A stretch of DNA of 64,000 bases. Origin: Gigaspora margarita. Its lineage: Eukaryota; Glomeromycota; Glomeromycetes; Diversisporales; Gigasporaceae. Positions 1-11,354 of this stretch are shown piece after piece. The notes beneath the pieces were generated by a model. It had not been told where the DNA came from. It did no database searches and worked only from the letters and a program-made list of their open reading frames with translations. The stretch's first letter is position 1; the number at the start of each line of letters is the position of its first letter. A program made the translations under genes and the position numbers. The stretch spans positions 192,239-256,238 of the forward strand of contig WTPW01000319.1 of assembly GCA_009809945.1 (NCBI GenBank). The letters run 5' to 3'.

Positions 1-286
1 ATTTGCTATGAGGAATATTATATATGCCATGTGAAATCTTGTAGATTTTAACTGATAGAATTCAGCGAAACTTGTAATATTTTTACATAACTTATAAGTT
101 TTTGTTCAGTGCACTCGCAATTTCTGAATTAAAATTTTAGACTGATCTCTTTATTATATCTAATGTAGCATCTGCTTGAAGTTGTAACTTTAAGTATCTG
201 AAGTTGAAACTGTCTAAAATTATTAACTAACGCGTGCTAACTAGTTAGTGTGCCTAAGGATGTCAAAGGGTTTGTGCACGTGATAT

Positions 287-887
287 TAGGGTGGTAAATG
301 GACTAAGTAATCAAAACTATGTTAGGTGTATTAGTAATTTTAATATGATCAGATTTTATCAGTGAAATTAAAAATGATTGACTAAAATATCATTTTACTT
401 TAACTAATTATAAAGAAAAGTACAAAATTCTAAAAGATTCCGCTGAATATTGCGCTTCTTTTTCTAATTTCTTTCGACTGAAATCTCTTCATAAGAACTA
501 TCTCTAAAAAGTTACGCTCGATTTTTCGCAAAAGCTCTAATAAATTTTTTTGGTTATACTTATTGTACGAATTTTTTTAATAAATTTATTTATTCTATTA
601 GTTGAACACCTAAAAATTACATATTATTAACATAAAATATTCGAACGTAACTTTGTTTTTTGTCACATTTTAGACAATTTGTGAAAATTTCAAAGCAATT
701 CCTTGTCTTTTTAGTGAGTTGAATCGGTTTGAAATTTTTATTAAATATATCAATATTACCGTTATAACGATATGCATCAATAACGATAACGATTGTTTTC
801 CTTCGTGTAACATGAAAAATCTGCAATATATTAAATTCTATAGTCACCTTACATAGTTTTGATTACCTTAGTCCGTTTACCACCCTA
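287..887. mobile_element. 601-bp non-autonomous element, hAT-like ends
   Basis: The ends are inverted copies of each other for about 45 bp, beginning TAGGGTGGTAAA on the left and ending TTTACCACCCTA on the right. The 9-bp direct repeat acgtgatat lies immediately outside both ends (278-286 and 888-896). Terminal TAGGG with an 8-9 bp duplication suggests the hAT group; this is inference because no transposase is present. An open frame at 617-847 on the minus strand lies inside it and has no protein-like features. Confidence 0.8.
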
Positions 888-966
888 ACGTGATATGATG
901 TATTTAATTAAATCAGGGCCGTCAGCAAAAATAATATAGCGGCAATAATAAAAAGTACACTAAAAC

Positions 967-2636
967 TAGTGTTCCAAACCGTTAGTTGAAAAACCAACTA
1001 GTTTGTAACTTTTCAACTAATCGATTTATTATCAAGTGGTTCGATTACAATTAATCGTTAGTTATCAACTAATTATCAACTAACTTTTAATATTAATCAA
1101 CTAAAACAACTATTATTATTAATCGTAATGATATAACAGAAGTCACAACCGTTGATTGGTAACTAATAGTACTTCTCAAGTTGAGATTTATCTGGTGTGC
1201 ATTTTTTTATTTCAACTTTGCCAGTTTTCAATGTGTTTTACACCAACTGGGTATCCTCCAAAGCATAAAGACATATTCTTCGGATATAACTGATAATATG
1301 AATTGTTCCGGGTACCAATCATAGAGTCAGTACTTTACAGTTGCCATTTTTCAATTTTCATTAATTGAAAAATGATTCGGCGACTCTTGACGTAATAGAT
1401 TAATAATAATATAATAAGTAACGTAGTTCATAGTTATTAATGATATTAATAATTTAAGTAGTTCTTTTAGTGTCACATGTTTCATTTTTTTCAATTATAC
1501 TTGAATCGTTCATTTTATTTTATATATTATATTTGAACCGACCTTGTTTTTTAAATCACTACTAGATATTAGCCTATCATTAAATTATAGGTTAGATTTA
1601 ACCATTTTAAATCAATTTTACAGTATATAATTTAACGGATATCCGACGGATTTTAGTATTAAATTTAGTACCCAAGTGATAACAAATCCAAGTTATATAT
1701 TGTGGTTATGTGTAGTTTACGGATTTATCCAATATTCTGCGAAATAAAGATGAACAATCTACGTCTTTTTCAAAGTTCCATTACATAATACGCGAGATGT
1801 AAAATAGTATCGAATGAAGATGACAGTCATGTGAGTCTAAATCAAGCAACCATTCTAACATCTCTTTATACTTAATGTTAAATAATAATTCTAACAGCTC
1901 ATTATGGTTAGCATTAAATTAATCGTTCTAACTACTTCTAATAGTTCTTTATGATTAATTAATTAATGTTAAATAATCATTTTAACAGTGCTTTTATAAT
2001 TAGCGATAAATAATCATTCTAAATACTCATCCTAACGGCTCTTTATTGTTGCATTATAAAACATTCTAACAAGCTCTTTCGGATAAGCATTTAGTGTTTA
2101 GATTAGAATGGCTCATGATTCGTGAGACATTTGATCAAATATTAGAGACTTTCATCAACAAAAGGCAATGAGCAATGTTTAATTGATAGATGTCGGTACA
2201 ATGGGCTTCTAAATATATATTTTCAAAATTCTTCGTATCAAGGTTTAATATACTGTATAATATCTTATATTTTATAATATAAGAATTGAAAAGTACATGT
2301 ATATAATAGAGATTAGTTTAATGGCAAAGATAACTTTATGAATTATTAAATATGTCTGTATTACATATGTATAAAAATGTGCACTTAAAATGCATATGTA
2401 CTTAAAATTATACTGTAAATTATTTTGATGATAATATAAGTTACAGTATTAACTTATTAAATATGTAAGTTACCGTTACTATAATGTTAAAGATGAAATA
2501 TTTTTGTAATATTAGATATCAACTATACAACGTACAATTAAACAACTAGACAACTAATCGATTGTTTAGTCATGTGATCTCCGTAATCGATTAGTTGCAA
2601 CTATATAGTTGACAAACTAATCGACTCAGAACACTA
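967..2636. mobile_element. 1.67-kb non-autonomous hAT-like element
   Basis: The element starts TAGTGTTCC and ends GAACACTA, and the 8-bp direct repeat actaaaac flanks it (959-966 and 2637-2644). Both subterminal regions are rich in copies of caactaatcgatta on one strand or the other. The interior (about 1395-2345) is closely similar to 49780-50715 in the same orientation. No transposase frame is visible, so it would need an enzyme supplied elsewhere. Confidence 0.75.
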
Positions 2637-2644
2637 ACTAAAAC

Positions 2645-3300
2645 TCAATCCGTATAATCAAGACATCGAAGTTCCAACTCTATTGAAAGCACGAAAAGAC
2701 AGCTCTTATACTCGACTTTGTAATTAATTATATATTCTTTTCTATTTTATATGCTTCACCAGGCTTAAATCCCGCCTGATTATCACTATACCGTCTTGGT
2801 CCATCTTTAACGGATACCACGGCAGATCTATACATGCCACCCAAATTATAAACTTTCAAAATCCCACCCAAATCCAAAACATGGTAAAATTGGGATTTGT
2901 GAAGAGTAGTTTTTGCGGCAAGTATAGCAGATCATAAATATGATCGAATTTATTGAACCTCACGTTCCTCATATAAGTCGAGATGTCACGCACATCGAGA
3001 CTCATGAAATTTTCGATTTTCATAGAAAATTACCATCGTTAATCGTCACTTTCAGGGGCTCAAAAAAGAAACTGCGTTCTGGGCAATGTAGCAATAAAAT
3101 ACTTTATTGTTCTTATATTTAAATTAAGAAAATAATAAACTCGAAAAGAATTTCGTCTTCAAAGATGTATTTTTGTTTCATAATTTATAACGAAGTTACC
3201 GGTAAATTTCCGCACTGAGATTTAAAACCATTTAACTATATAATCCTACAAAGTCGTTAGCAACCTATTTTTTGCTTAAGTGGGATGAAGGAAAAATTCG
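2645..3300. other. Unassigned intergenic stretch
   Basis: AT-rich sequence with no supported gene. A 60-codon open frame at 2940-3122 has no recognisable domain, intron context or homologous look. Nothing repeated elsewhere in the window was noticed here. Confidence 0.5.
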
Positions 3301-3304
3301 ATGC

Positions 3305-3590
3305 ACTTTGCAAGAACACCGCATTGACTTCTCTGGATCTTGGTTGGAATAACTAACTTGGATCTGAGGGAAGAAAGAATACCACGTTGATTTCTCTGGG
3401 CTTAGTTGGAATAATAAACTTGTAAGGAAGGAAAGAAAAACCACCACGTTGACTTCTCTGGATCTTGAAATAATAGACTTGGATTAAAAAGAAGAAAGAA
3501 CACCACGTTGACCTCTCCGGATCTTGAAATCATAAACTCGGATCGGAAAGAAGAAAGAACACCATGTTGACTTCTCTGAATTCTAGTATT
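3305..3590. repeat. Tandem repeat, about 60-bp unit, five copies
   Basis: Five degenerate units each contain a version of gaacaccacgttgacttctc followed by tggatcttg and a purine-rich spacer. The first unit opens with gcactttgcaagaacacc, the same motif that is iterated at 13430-14290, so the two arrays probably share an origin. The minus-strand open frame at 3265-3447 is a by-product of the periodicity. Confidence 0.8.
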
Positions 3591-3842
3591 AGATTAGAAG
3601 GATACATATAGTAATTGAATTTATACGAATTTAACCATAACAATAACAGATAATTCAAGTTATTTTTACCTGTTTATGTCGATTTATGAGCGATTCAAAA
3701 ATTTTTTTTAATTAGTTACAAAGTGTTTCTAATCCAAAATATCGTAAGGAATTTTTTTTGTTAGAGCACCAGAGATGGTTTCATAGGTAAAATTTCATGT
3801 TATGGGCGATTTTTGAAACCACTTCGATTTTACATTACTAAT

Positions 3843-3981
3843 TGGGGGATGGCTAAAGCCTTGTACCTCGTTAGGGTTCGTTTTTGATGTATTTAGGGTT
3901 AGCAGGTTATATAGATATCAAGAATACAATTTATGCAGTATGTAAATCAATATGTGAAGGGACAAGGCTTTGGACGACCCC
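3843..3981. mobile_element. Short MITE with 'ggctaaagcc' type inverted ends
   Basis: The left end (tgggggatggctaaagcc) and the right end (ggctttggacgacccc) are imperfect inverted copies over about 28 bp. Flanking taatt may be a target duplication but is too AT-rich to trust. The larger element at 22408-22714 has the same terminal motif. At about 3990-4020 there is also a fragment resembling the right end of the element at 52931-53518. Confidence 0.55.
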
Positions 3982-4077
3982 TAATTGGGTAATTAGGGGT
4001 AGCGATACATCACCATGGCGGTATTTATAAAATCCTAATTTATTATGCTGAACAAATGTTACATAATAATTATATTA

Positions 4078-4213
4078 GAACAGGGTGAAACCTGAGTTGC
4101 GAAATAGTGAAATCCGCTTTGTAGATCGGGTTAGGGTGAAACCCGCGTTTTATTATGTTTTTTATTATATAGAAGCGGATTTCACCCTCACGTGATGATC
4201 ATAGCAGGTTTCA
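4078..4213. mobile_element. Truncated copy of the 'cagggtgaaacctgag' MITE
   Basis: It begins gaacagggtgaaacctgag and matches, on the opposite strand, the complete element at 46825-46991, including the internal tttcaccctcacgtgatgatc. It stops at caggtttcac and lacks the last 20 or so bases of the right terminal repeat. A related element with the same ends is at 52695-52901. Confidence 0.8.
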
Positions 4214-4291
4214 CATTATATTTAGTTTACTTAATAAAAAAATTTTTTTTTATATATAGCAATTATACCAACTAATTTTTAAAAATTACTA

Positions 4292-4653
4292 CAGTTGCTA
4301 CCATGAAAAGCCATTAACTTTTAACTATAACATTTTTAAACTTTTATAACTTTTTTAAAATAAAATAAACTAAAAAATGGTTTGTAAATTTAATAGCTTT
4401 TTGATTAAACTATCAAATCTACAAAACAAATTTTTAATATTTTTTATTTTAAGAAGTTATATTAATTTAAAATTATATATAGTTTGAAAATTTGGCACTT
4501 ATATATAAAAAAATATAACAAAATTTAAATTATTAACAAAATTTTAAATTTTATTAATAAAATATGCATTTTTATTGGTCAATTATGTTATACTACAGCT
4601 AAAAAATTGGTGCCTATATGTAAAAAGTTGTTGGATTTAGGTAGTACCAACTG
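4292..4653. mobile_element. MITE copy 1, TA-flanked, ends CAGTTGCTACC
   Basis: The left end TACAGTTGCTACC and right end GGTAGTACCAACTGTA form a short inverted repeat, with TA on both sides as in Tc1/mariner-type insertions. It is matched over nearly its full length by 5322-5953, which carries an extra block near the middle. This copy lacks that block and so shows the empty site. Confidence 0.65.
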
Positions 4654-4799
4654 TAGTTTCATACATGTATAACATTATACAAATTTGTGTAACTTTAATT
4701 AACTTAAAAACTACTGTATAGATTTTTGCAAACTTTTTTTATTTAAAATTATAGATTTAAATAATATTTTGTGCAATTTTTAGCTTTATATCTTGTTTA

Positions 4800-4853
4800 T
4801 TTAGCTCAATATAAAATTTCCGAAAGTGTCCATAATAATATAGTATCTTACTG
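4800..4853. mobile_element. Solo terminal repeat resembling the Tc1 element at 38619
   Basis: This 50-bp stretch resembles the right terminal repeat at 41607-41659: agctcaat, aaaatt, ccgaaagtgtccataat, then tactgta at the end. No transposase relic and no matching left end were found next to it, so it is a solo end or the remnant of a deleted copy. Confidence 0.45.
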
Positions 4854-5321
4854 TATTTAATAAGGTAATTAATAAAATATTTAAGCTCAAAGTTAAGAAA
4901 ACTTTTACTTAAAAAATTTTTTTCTTTTTTATTAACTCACCTTATATATTTACTAATGCTTTTCTTTCTTCTAGATATAATTTTACTATTAAAGCTATCA
5001 TTACTAGGGTTATTAGAATTGCTATTTTCAGATACATTTTTTATTCTGGATTATAATTTGTTTTTTTTTTCTTAAATTTTTTTTCTTTTTATTATTTTTT
5101 TATATATATTTGAGTATTAATTTTCTTTTCTTTTAAATATGATTTTGCTATTAGAACTGGTATTGAGCTATTAAAGTTACTATTTTCAGATATATTTTTT
5201 TGATTTGAATCTGTTTTGTTAGATATATTTTTATTTGAAACTATTTTGTTATGCTATTAATATTTGTTTTATTGTGAGTTGTATTGTTTGTTATTTATTT
5301 TTGTTAGAATTTTTTGAACTA

Positions 5322-5953
5322 CAGTTGCTATTACAAAAAGCCATCAACTTTTAATTATAAAATTTTTAAACCTTTATAATTTTTTTAAAATAAAATAAAC
5401 TAAAAAAAAGGTTTTATATATTTAATAGCTTTTTGATTAAACTATCAAATCTGCAAAAAAAAATTTTAGTATCTTTTATTTTAAGAAGTTTATATTAATT
5501 TAAAGCTATATAGTTTATACATGAGGATGAAATTATTTCAAAATCTAAAACCCAAAATTAAAATTTGAAGATGAAATTGTTTTTGATCTATTCTACCTGA
5601 AAAACGAAATTATTTGATACTTTTTTTGAATAGACAAAATTATAAGGAACATATCTATATAAATTTTATTTGCTCTTCCTTATAAAAAATTTTAATTTTC
5701 TCTAATGAAGATAAAATAGTCTTTTTCAAAAATCAATTTTAGTGGCATCACTAATATAGTTTAAAAATTTGTACTTATATATAAAAAATATAACAAAATT
5801 TAAATTTATTAACAAAATTTTAAAATTTATTTATAAAATTTAAATTTATATTAAAATTTTATGCATTTTTATTGGTCAATTATGTTATGCTGTAGTTAAA
5901 AAATAGTTGCCTTTATATAAAATTTGCTTGCTTTAGGTAGTACCATCTATAGT
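5322..5953. mobile_element. MITE copy 2 carrying a 246-bp insertion
   Basis: It is homologous to 4292-4653 in the same orientation, sharing the order of unusual blocks such as ctttttgattaaactatcaa and ggtcaattatgttat. Compared with copy 1 it has an extra block at 5517-5762, bounded by the direct repeat tatagttt (5509-5516 and 5755-5762). That defines an insertion with an 8-9 bp target duplication. The inserted block has no clear inverted ends. Confidence 0.7.
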
Positions 5954-6360
5954 GCAATATATTTTTTAACTTTTTTTATAAATAAATTTAGTAATACAAT
6001 TTTGTTATTTGTTATACTTCTATTATATTTTTTTTAATAAATAATTTTGGTAATACAATTTCATTATTTGTTATACTTTTATTATATTTTTTATTTTTTT
6101 ATTTTTTTAATTTATTATTTGTTATATAGTATTTTTTATAAAAAAATAAGTGCATGTAATCAAATTTGATTGGCTAATAACAGGATTACTATTGCAATAA
6201 ATCACTATAAAATAATGCACTTTATTCTGAATTATATGTTTATTTAAATTATTTTTTTTATTTTAAACTTTTTATTTTAAGATTATTTATATAATTATTT
6301 AAAATATTTTTTATTTTTATAATTATATTTATAATTTAATTTAATTATTGTTTTAAATTA

Positions 6361-6679
6361 CAGTCAGACCTCCATAAATGTAGCCTCCATAAATGCAATA
6401 CCTTCCTAAATGCACGTTTTTGTCTTGTTTGTAAGAAATTATTAGTGATAAATGCACATTCTTTCAAATAATTTTCTATATCATGCTACCTCCCTAAATG
6501 CATGTAGCCAATCAAATTTTAGTATTTAAGATAGGTTATACAGTTTTAGTAAAAGTTACACAAACTTGATGATTAAATCTTTAAAGCTGCAATTTAATTG
6601 GCTCTCCCTAAATGCAATACATCCCTAAATACATGTTGTAGTCTTGTCTGTACACATTGCATTTATGGAGGTTTGACTG
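6361..6679. mobile_element. pogo/mariner-like MITE, ends CAGTCAGACCTCCATAAATG
   Basis: The left end CAGTCAGACCTCCATAAATG and right end CATTTATGGAGGTTTGACTG are inverted, with TA on both sides. The interior repeats short pieces such as ccctaaatgca. It is homologous end to end to 58540-58880, and its ends resemble those of the larger element at 32775-33399. The terminal style and TA duplication are those of pogo/Tc1-mariner elements; no transposase is encoded. Confidence 0.8.
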
Positions 6680-7164
6680 TATTTTGTTAATTATTTTTTA
6701 ATTGTAGTATTGTTTTAGCATCAAATCCAAACAATCAATTAGTAAACTAGTATTAATTCATAGTATTATAGTAATATCAACAAAATGAATTTTAAATATT
6801 TAAGTATTTATATTAATTATTTTTTTATTAGAAGTTAAAACAAAAATTGTGACCCAGAATATAGTTATATATTAATTACTCTTATTAAAAAAAATAATAA
6901 TAAAATAAAATTTAGATACAGATTTTTTTGGTATAGTACAAAATTTAAGATATTTGTAAATATGGGTCTCTTAATACAATTTATTTTTGAAAATAAAATA
7001 CTAGTTATAAACTTTATATAAAATTGCTGTTTTGGTTAAAGTACTTGTTTTTATTAGTATTTTTGATATAACTATAAAAAAAACTTATTATTTTTATTTA
7101 TTTTATTTTTTTTTACAATAAGCTTTGTTTATTTTAAAAAAATAAATAATGAAAGAAATAGCAA

Positions 7165-7240
7165 TAAATAAATTTAACAATTTATTTATTTATTTTTTAT
7201 TTTTTTATTTATTTATTTATTTTTTTATTTATTTTTTTTT
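7165..7240. repeat. TTTA/TTTTTA simple repeat
   Basis: A run of ttta and ttttta units without other content. The surrounding 6680-7490 is very AT-rich and holds no supported gene; an open frame at 7356-7547 has only low-complexity translation. Confidence 0.8.
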
Positions 7241-7491
7241 TAAACAAAACAATGATAAATTTTTGTACTTAGATAGCATGCCAGATTTATTCAATTGGTA
7301 AAAGAATTTTATGCATCTAATTACAATTTGGTAAAAAATTAAAGCTTTTAGAATTTTGGCTATAAATTATTTTAAAAAAATACTGAATAGATTTTATTAT
7401 TATTTACTTTACTTTTTAAAAAGTATCAAATATTTACTAAAATTTTGTTCTCAACTTTGTTTGTTAGAATATTTTGAACCATGTCTTAGAA

Positions 7492-7810
7492 TACTGTATG
7501 TTTTCAAAAATAAGCTACTTTTTTTTGCCAAAAAGTTATACAATTAATTGTAAAGTAGCTTCTTTTAAATTTTTAATTTTTTTAAAATTAAAAAATGTAT
7601 TAATAAAATGTTGTCCAAACAATACCTAATCTTTATGGTAAATGTATTTTGATGTTTTGAACAAGTTTACCTAATGGTACTTTTGAAGTTTACTTAGAAA
7701 ATTTAGACTTTTATATGTAGCAACTGCTAATAGATTTTTTGAAATTTTGTAAAAAAATCAGAGAGGTAGCTTATTTTTGGATATAGCTTATTTTTGAAAC
7801 ATAAGATATC
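7492..7810. mobile_element. 'AATAAGCTAC' family MITE, copy 1
   Basis: The left end (TACTGTATGTTTTC, then aaataagctac) is mirrored by the right end (gtagcttatttttg, then aaacata). Related copies are at 11355-12205, 15683-15997 and 41970-42515. The interior shares the block about a tttacttaag-type segment followed by tatgtagcaact. This copy's right terminus has decayed. Confidence 0.55.
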
Positions 7811-8057
7811 TATTTTAACTTAAACTATTATATTTAACTTTGAATAGACTATTCAAAATTTTTGATTTTATTTTTTTTCTATTTTATACTTACTGTATAC
7901 TAGTAATTATAAAATAATTTATAGAAGAATTATTTCAAATTTGAACCTAAAATAAGTTTAATTTAAACTAAAATTCAAAATTATTTTCTTGCAATATATA
8001 GCATTTTTTATTTTTTATATATTTTTTTTAATTTTACTTTTTTTATATATTTATTTT

Positions 8058-8820
8058 ATCAGAATCCTGGATATATAGTACAAAAGTCATATATTATACA
8101 TTTTAAAAGTAACAAACAGTTTTTAGCAATTAACTTGGCATCTAGTAGTCAGGACTCCAGATCAGTGTCTGAAATTCAATTTTTAAATTAGTTGCAGGCC
8201 ACAACCAAATAAAAAAAATATATTTGCGGATTATAAAAATTTATAAAAATTTAGTTGCGCATATAAGCATTTAATAGAAATTTATTAGTAAAATTTGCAA
8301 ATTTATGTGCGGAATTTGCATAAACATTTCAGATTTTGGTTGCAGAATTTTAAAATTTGTTGCGGTCCGCAGACTCCGCAACCCAATTTCAGACACTGCT
8401 CCAGATATCTCTCATATAGGTCATAACTGGATTTTGGCCAATTTTGATCTAATTTGCTAAAAATAACAAAATCTATTTACTTTAATAACTTCTAATCCAG
8501 TAATCAGAATTGAATAAACCTTTTTTTGTTAGATGCGCCTCACTGAGAGCTTCATTTAAAAAAAAATTCATTCAAATTGAACTACTAGATGCCAAGATAA
8601 TTGCCAAAACCTGTTTTTTGCTTCTCAAATTTTAGGTGTTTTTGCTGAAAAATTTCAAGTATGATCTCTATACTAGATGTCTAAAGTTCTTATAGTCCAA
8701 TTTGAATGATCTTTTTTTTAAAATAAAGCTTCTAGTTAAGTGCATCAAATAAAAAAAGTTCATTCAATTCTGATTACTAAATTAAAATTATTTAACAAAG
8801 AAAGATATCTGGGATCCTAT
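8058..8820. repeat. Cluster of 'GGATCC-TGG' family repeat fragments
   Basis: 8399-8690 is an inverted copy of 11714-12010, including the block gcatctagtagtc (as its complement) and the block ggttttggcca-like with caaaataac. 8058-8154 is a fragment of the same family in the other orientation, and 8690-8820 is a further partial copy ending gggatcctat. A complete hAT-like MITE (8163-8398) is inserted in the cluster. Confidence 0.65.
8163..8398. mobile_element. 236-bp hAT-type MITE
   Basis: It has a perfect 14-bp terminal inverted repeat CAGTGTCTGAAATT and a perfect 8-bp target duplication ctccagat (8155-8162 and 8399-8406). Terminal CAGTG with an 8-bp duplication is a hallmark of hAT elements. 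The interior repeats the words ttgcgg and gcggaatt and encodes nothing. It sits inside an older 'GGATCC' family repeat and is therefore younger than that repeat. Confidence 0.93.
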
Positions 8821-8829
8821 TTTACCAAT

Positions 8830-10280
8830 AGACATCAAAAGGAGTAAGATTAATTAAAAAACTAATTTTAAATAGTCTAACTATATACTTGTTTATAAAT
8901 TTAGTTTTTTGTTTAATGATTCTTAACCTATAACTAACTTTATATTGTTTAAAATTAATTATAGCAAACTAATTAATTAATTAATTGACTGATTGTAATT
9001 AATCTTAAATATAATAGATTTATATATTTTTTGTATAATACAAATTACTTGAAATAATAAATATTCTATTTACTGTAATTTGTTTTAATTACAAAATTAG
9101 AAAAAGCAGATATTATACTAAAATTTGCAAATAATTTTTTTTGGTTAGAATACAAAAGTATATCTAATTCCGCAATTTACATAAAATTATCCTTTTTTGG
9201 TTTGTATTATAGTAAAAAATAAGAGCACATAGATAGTTACTCAATTATAGATCAAAATATAAAGTTATTTAATTAATTAATATTTATAATTGATTAGTTG
9301 TTTGATAAAAATTATCTATTGATTAGTTGCGAACTTGATCATCTAATTGGAATACTACAAATGATTTTAAAAAAACAAAAGTAAATAAAATTATATTTTG
9401 TTCAAAAACTATATTTGCAGAAAGCTTAAAAGTAAAAAATAGTTAAATATAGTATTTACTTTAATTTGTTTGAGTATATTACTCTTTAATCTAATTAATA
9501 ATTACTGAATATATTATCAGTTATATACAATACATTGTATAATTGTAATTATATATTGTTATTATTATAAGTATTATAGAAGCCTAGAGTTTTAACTCTA
9601 ATAAGAAGATATTTAATTATTAAAATTTAAGTTATTTTTCTTTTTATAACAATTTAGCTATATCTACAATAGAAACAAAACTAAAAAAAATAAGTATAAT
9701 TTTTTAATAAACATTTATTATTTGTTTGTTTTTATAATATAATTAGTTTCACAGTAAAAATATTAAAAAATTTATATTTTATAATAGTTAAAAAAAAACA
9801 AAAAGCAGTACTAAAAAAATATATTTAAAAAGCTATTACAAAGACAAAAATTTTGTATATATGCCTTTAAATATTTTATTAAAATTCAAAAATTGTTTAT
9901 TGTAGTTTTCTTTTTAGCAAAATATTATTCAAAAATTACAAGATTTAGAGGCTTTATCATTTAGATATTGTATTGTATTTTTATTAGAGAGAAAAAAACA
10001 TAACACAATCTGAAAAGCTCTTTGAATACTAAAAAGAATTAAACCAATTTTGGTTAGATATTAGTATTTTGGACTGTAAAATATATTTTTTATTATTAAT
10101 TGAACTATGAGATATTTTTTATTTGTTATTTATTTTTGCATTTTAGTTGAAAAAAAAACATCAAAATTGATAATTGCCATGATTTTAGTATTAAAAATTT
10201 ACTAAAAATATATAATAAAACAATATCAAAAATAAAAAAAAAATAATTTAATTGCCAATTCGCCTACGAAGGATAAAATT
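8830..10280. other. Extremely AT-rich tract without a gene
   Basis: Almost only A and T with occasional isolated G or C; CpG is very rare. No open frame, inverted repeat or clear dispersed repeat could be supported by eye. It may be old, heavily decayed transposon sequence, which is inference from its neighbours. Confidence 0.5.
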
Positions 10281-10286
10281 CTATAT

Positions 10287-10562
10287 GCGCAAATTACTAT
10301 GTATTTTATATAGTTCTGAAATTTTCTTTTCCTCTATAACTAAATATTTTTTTTTATTATGCTAATATATTTTGAATTACTAAATAAAAATGTAGAGAAG
10401 ATGTTTTTATATATAATATAATATAATTATTAAAATTGATCAAGAAGATTATAAGATATTTAAAGTTTAACATTCACAACTATATAAAATTTTTATATGT
10501 TTAGAGGAAAAAAAGATTTCAGAACTATAAAAAAGTTACATAAAATACATAGTAATTTGCGC
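10287..10562. mobile_element. Foldback element with about 50-bp arms
   Basis: The left arm starts gcgcaaattactatgtattt and the right arm ends aaatacatagtaatttgcgc. The arms continue through tatagttctgaaat and its complement to tttcctct / agaggaaa. No reliable target duplication is visible, and the central 160 bp is featureless. Confidence 0.7.
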
Positions 10563-11350
10563 TATAGTAACTATATAATAATACTATCATTCTTATATGG
10601 ATTGCTAATTAAATAACATCATGAATATTATTTCTATTCATGATATTAATACAATTTTGATTTAAATGCATATTGAAATATACAATAAATTCAATATATA
10701 TATATATATAATATTGCAAGTAAAATTTTTTTTATATAAAATTAGAATATAATATTAACTTTTCATTAACTATTTTGCATAATTTGTTTTTTTCATATTT
10801 ATAATCTTTTAAAACTTCTAACTTTAATAAATATACTTATTAAAGTCAAATTATTAATTGATTATTAAGTAATGTATTTTTGAATTTAATATTGGTTTAA
10901 GCTATAATATATATTAATTGGGTTTTATTAATTAAATAAATCAAACTGTACATAATTATAATATAAATAAAGTTTTTATGATTGGGAACTTGTCTAAAAA
11001 AATTATATTTTATCTATTAGTAGTAAGCTAAAAAATAAAAATTGTAAAGAACAAAAAAAGAATAGTGCAAAAACAGAAAAAAAACAAAATAGCTATAGAA
11101 AACATAATATTATATATTATTTGAGGTTCAATTGCAAGAAATTTCAAATAGCACTTGAAAAAATAGTAAGAAATATTTTTGCTAATAGTGATAAGAAAAT
11201 AAAAAAGTTTTAGAAAAGTTTTTAAAAGATATAATTATTTGATTAATAAATAGCTATATAGCTAGAGCTTTATAATTTACAAAATATTTTATCTAAAAAT
11301 AATATTAGTAGTGAATTATTAAAAAAAATAAAACAATAAGATATTAGCAT
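10563..11350. other. AT-rich stretch, nothing identified
   Basis: Includes a short (TA)n run near 10696-10712. No gene, hairpin or dispersed repeat could be supported. Confidence 0.5.
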
Positions 11351-11354
11351 ATAG

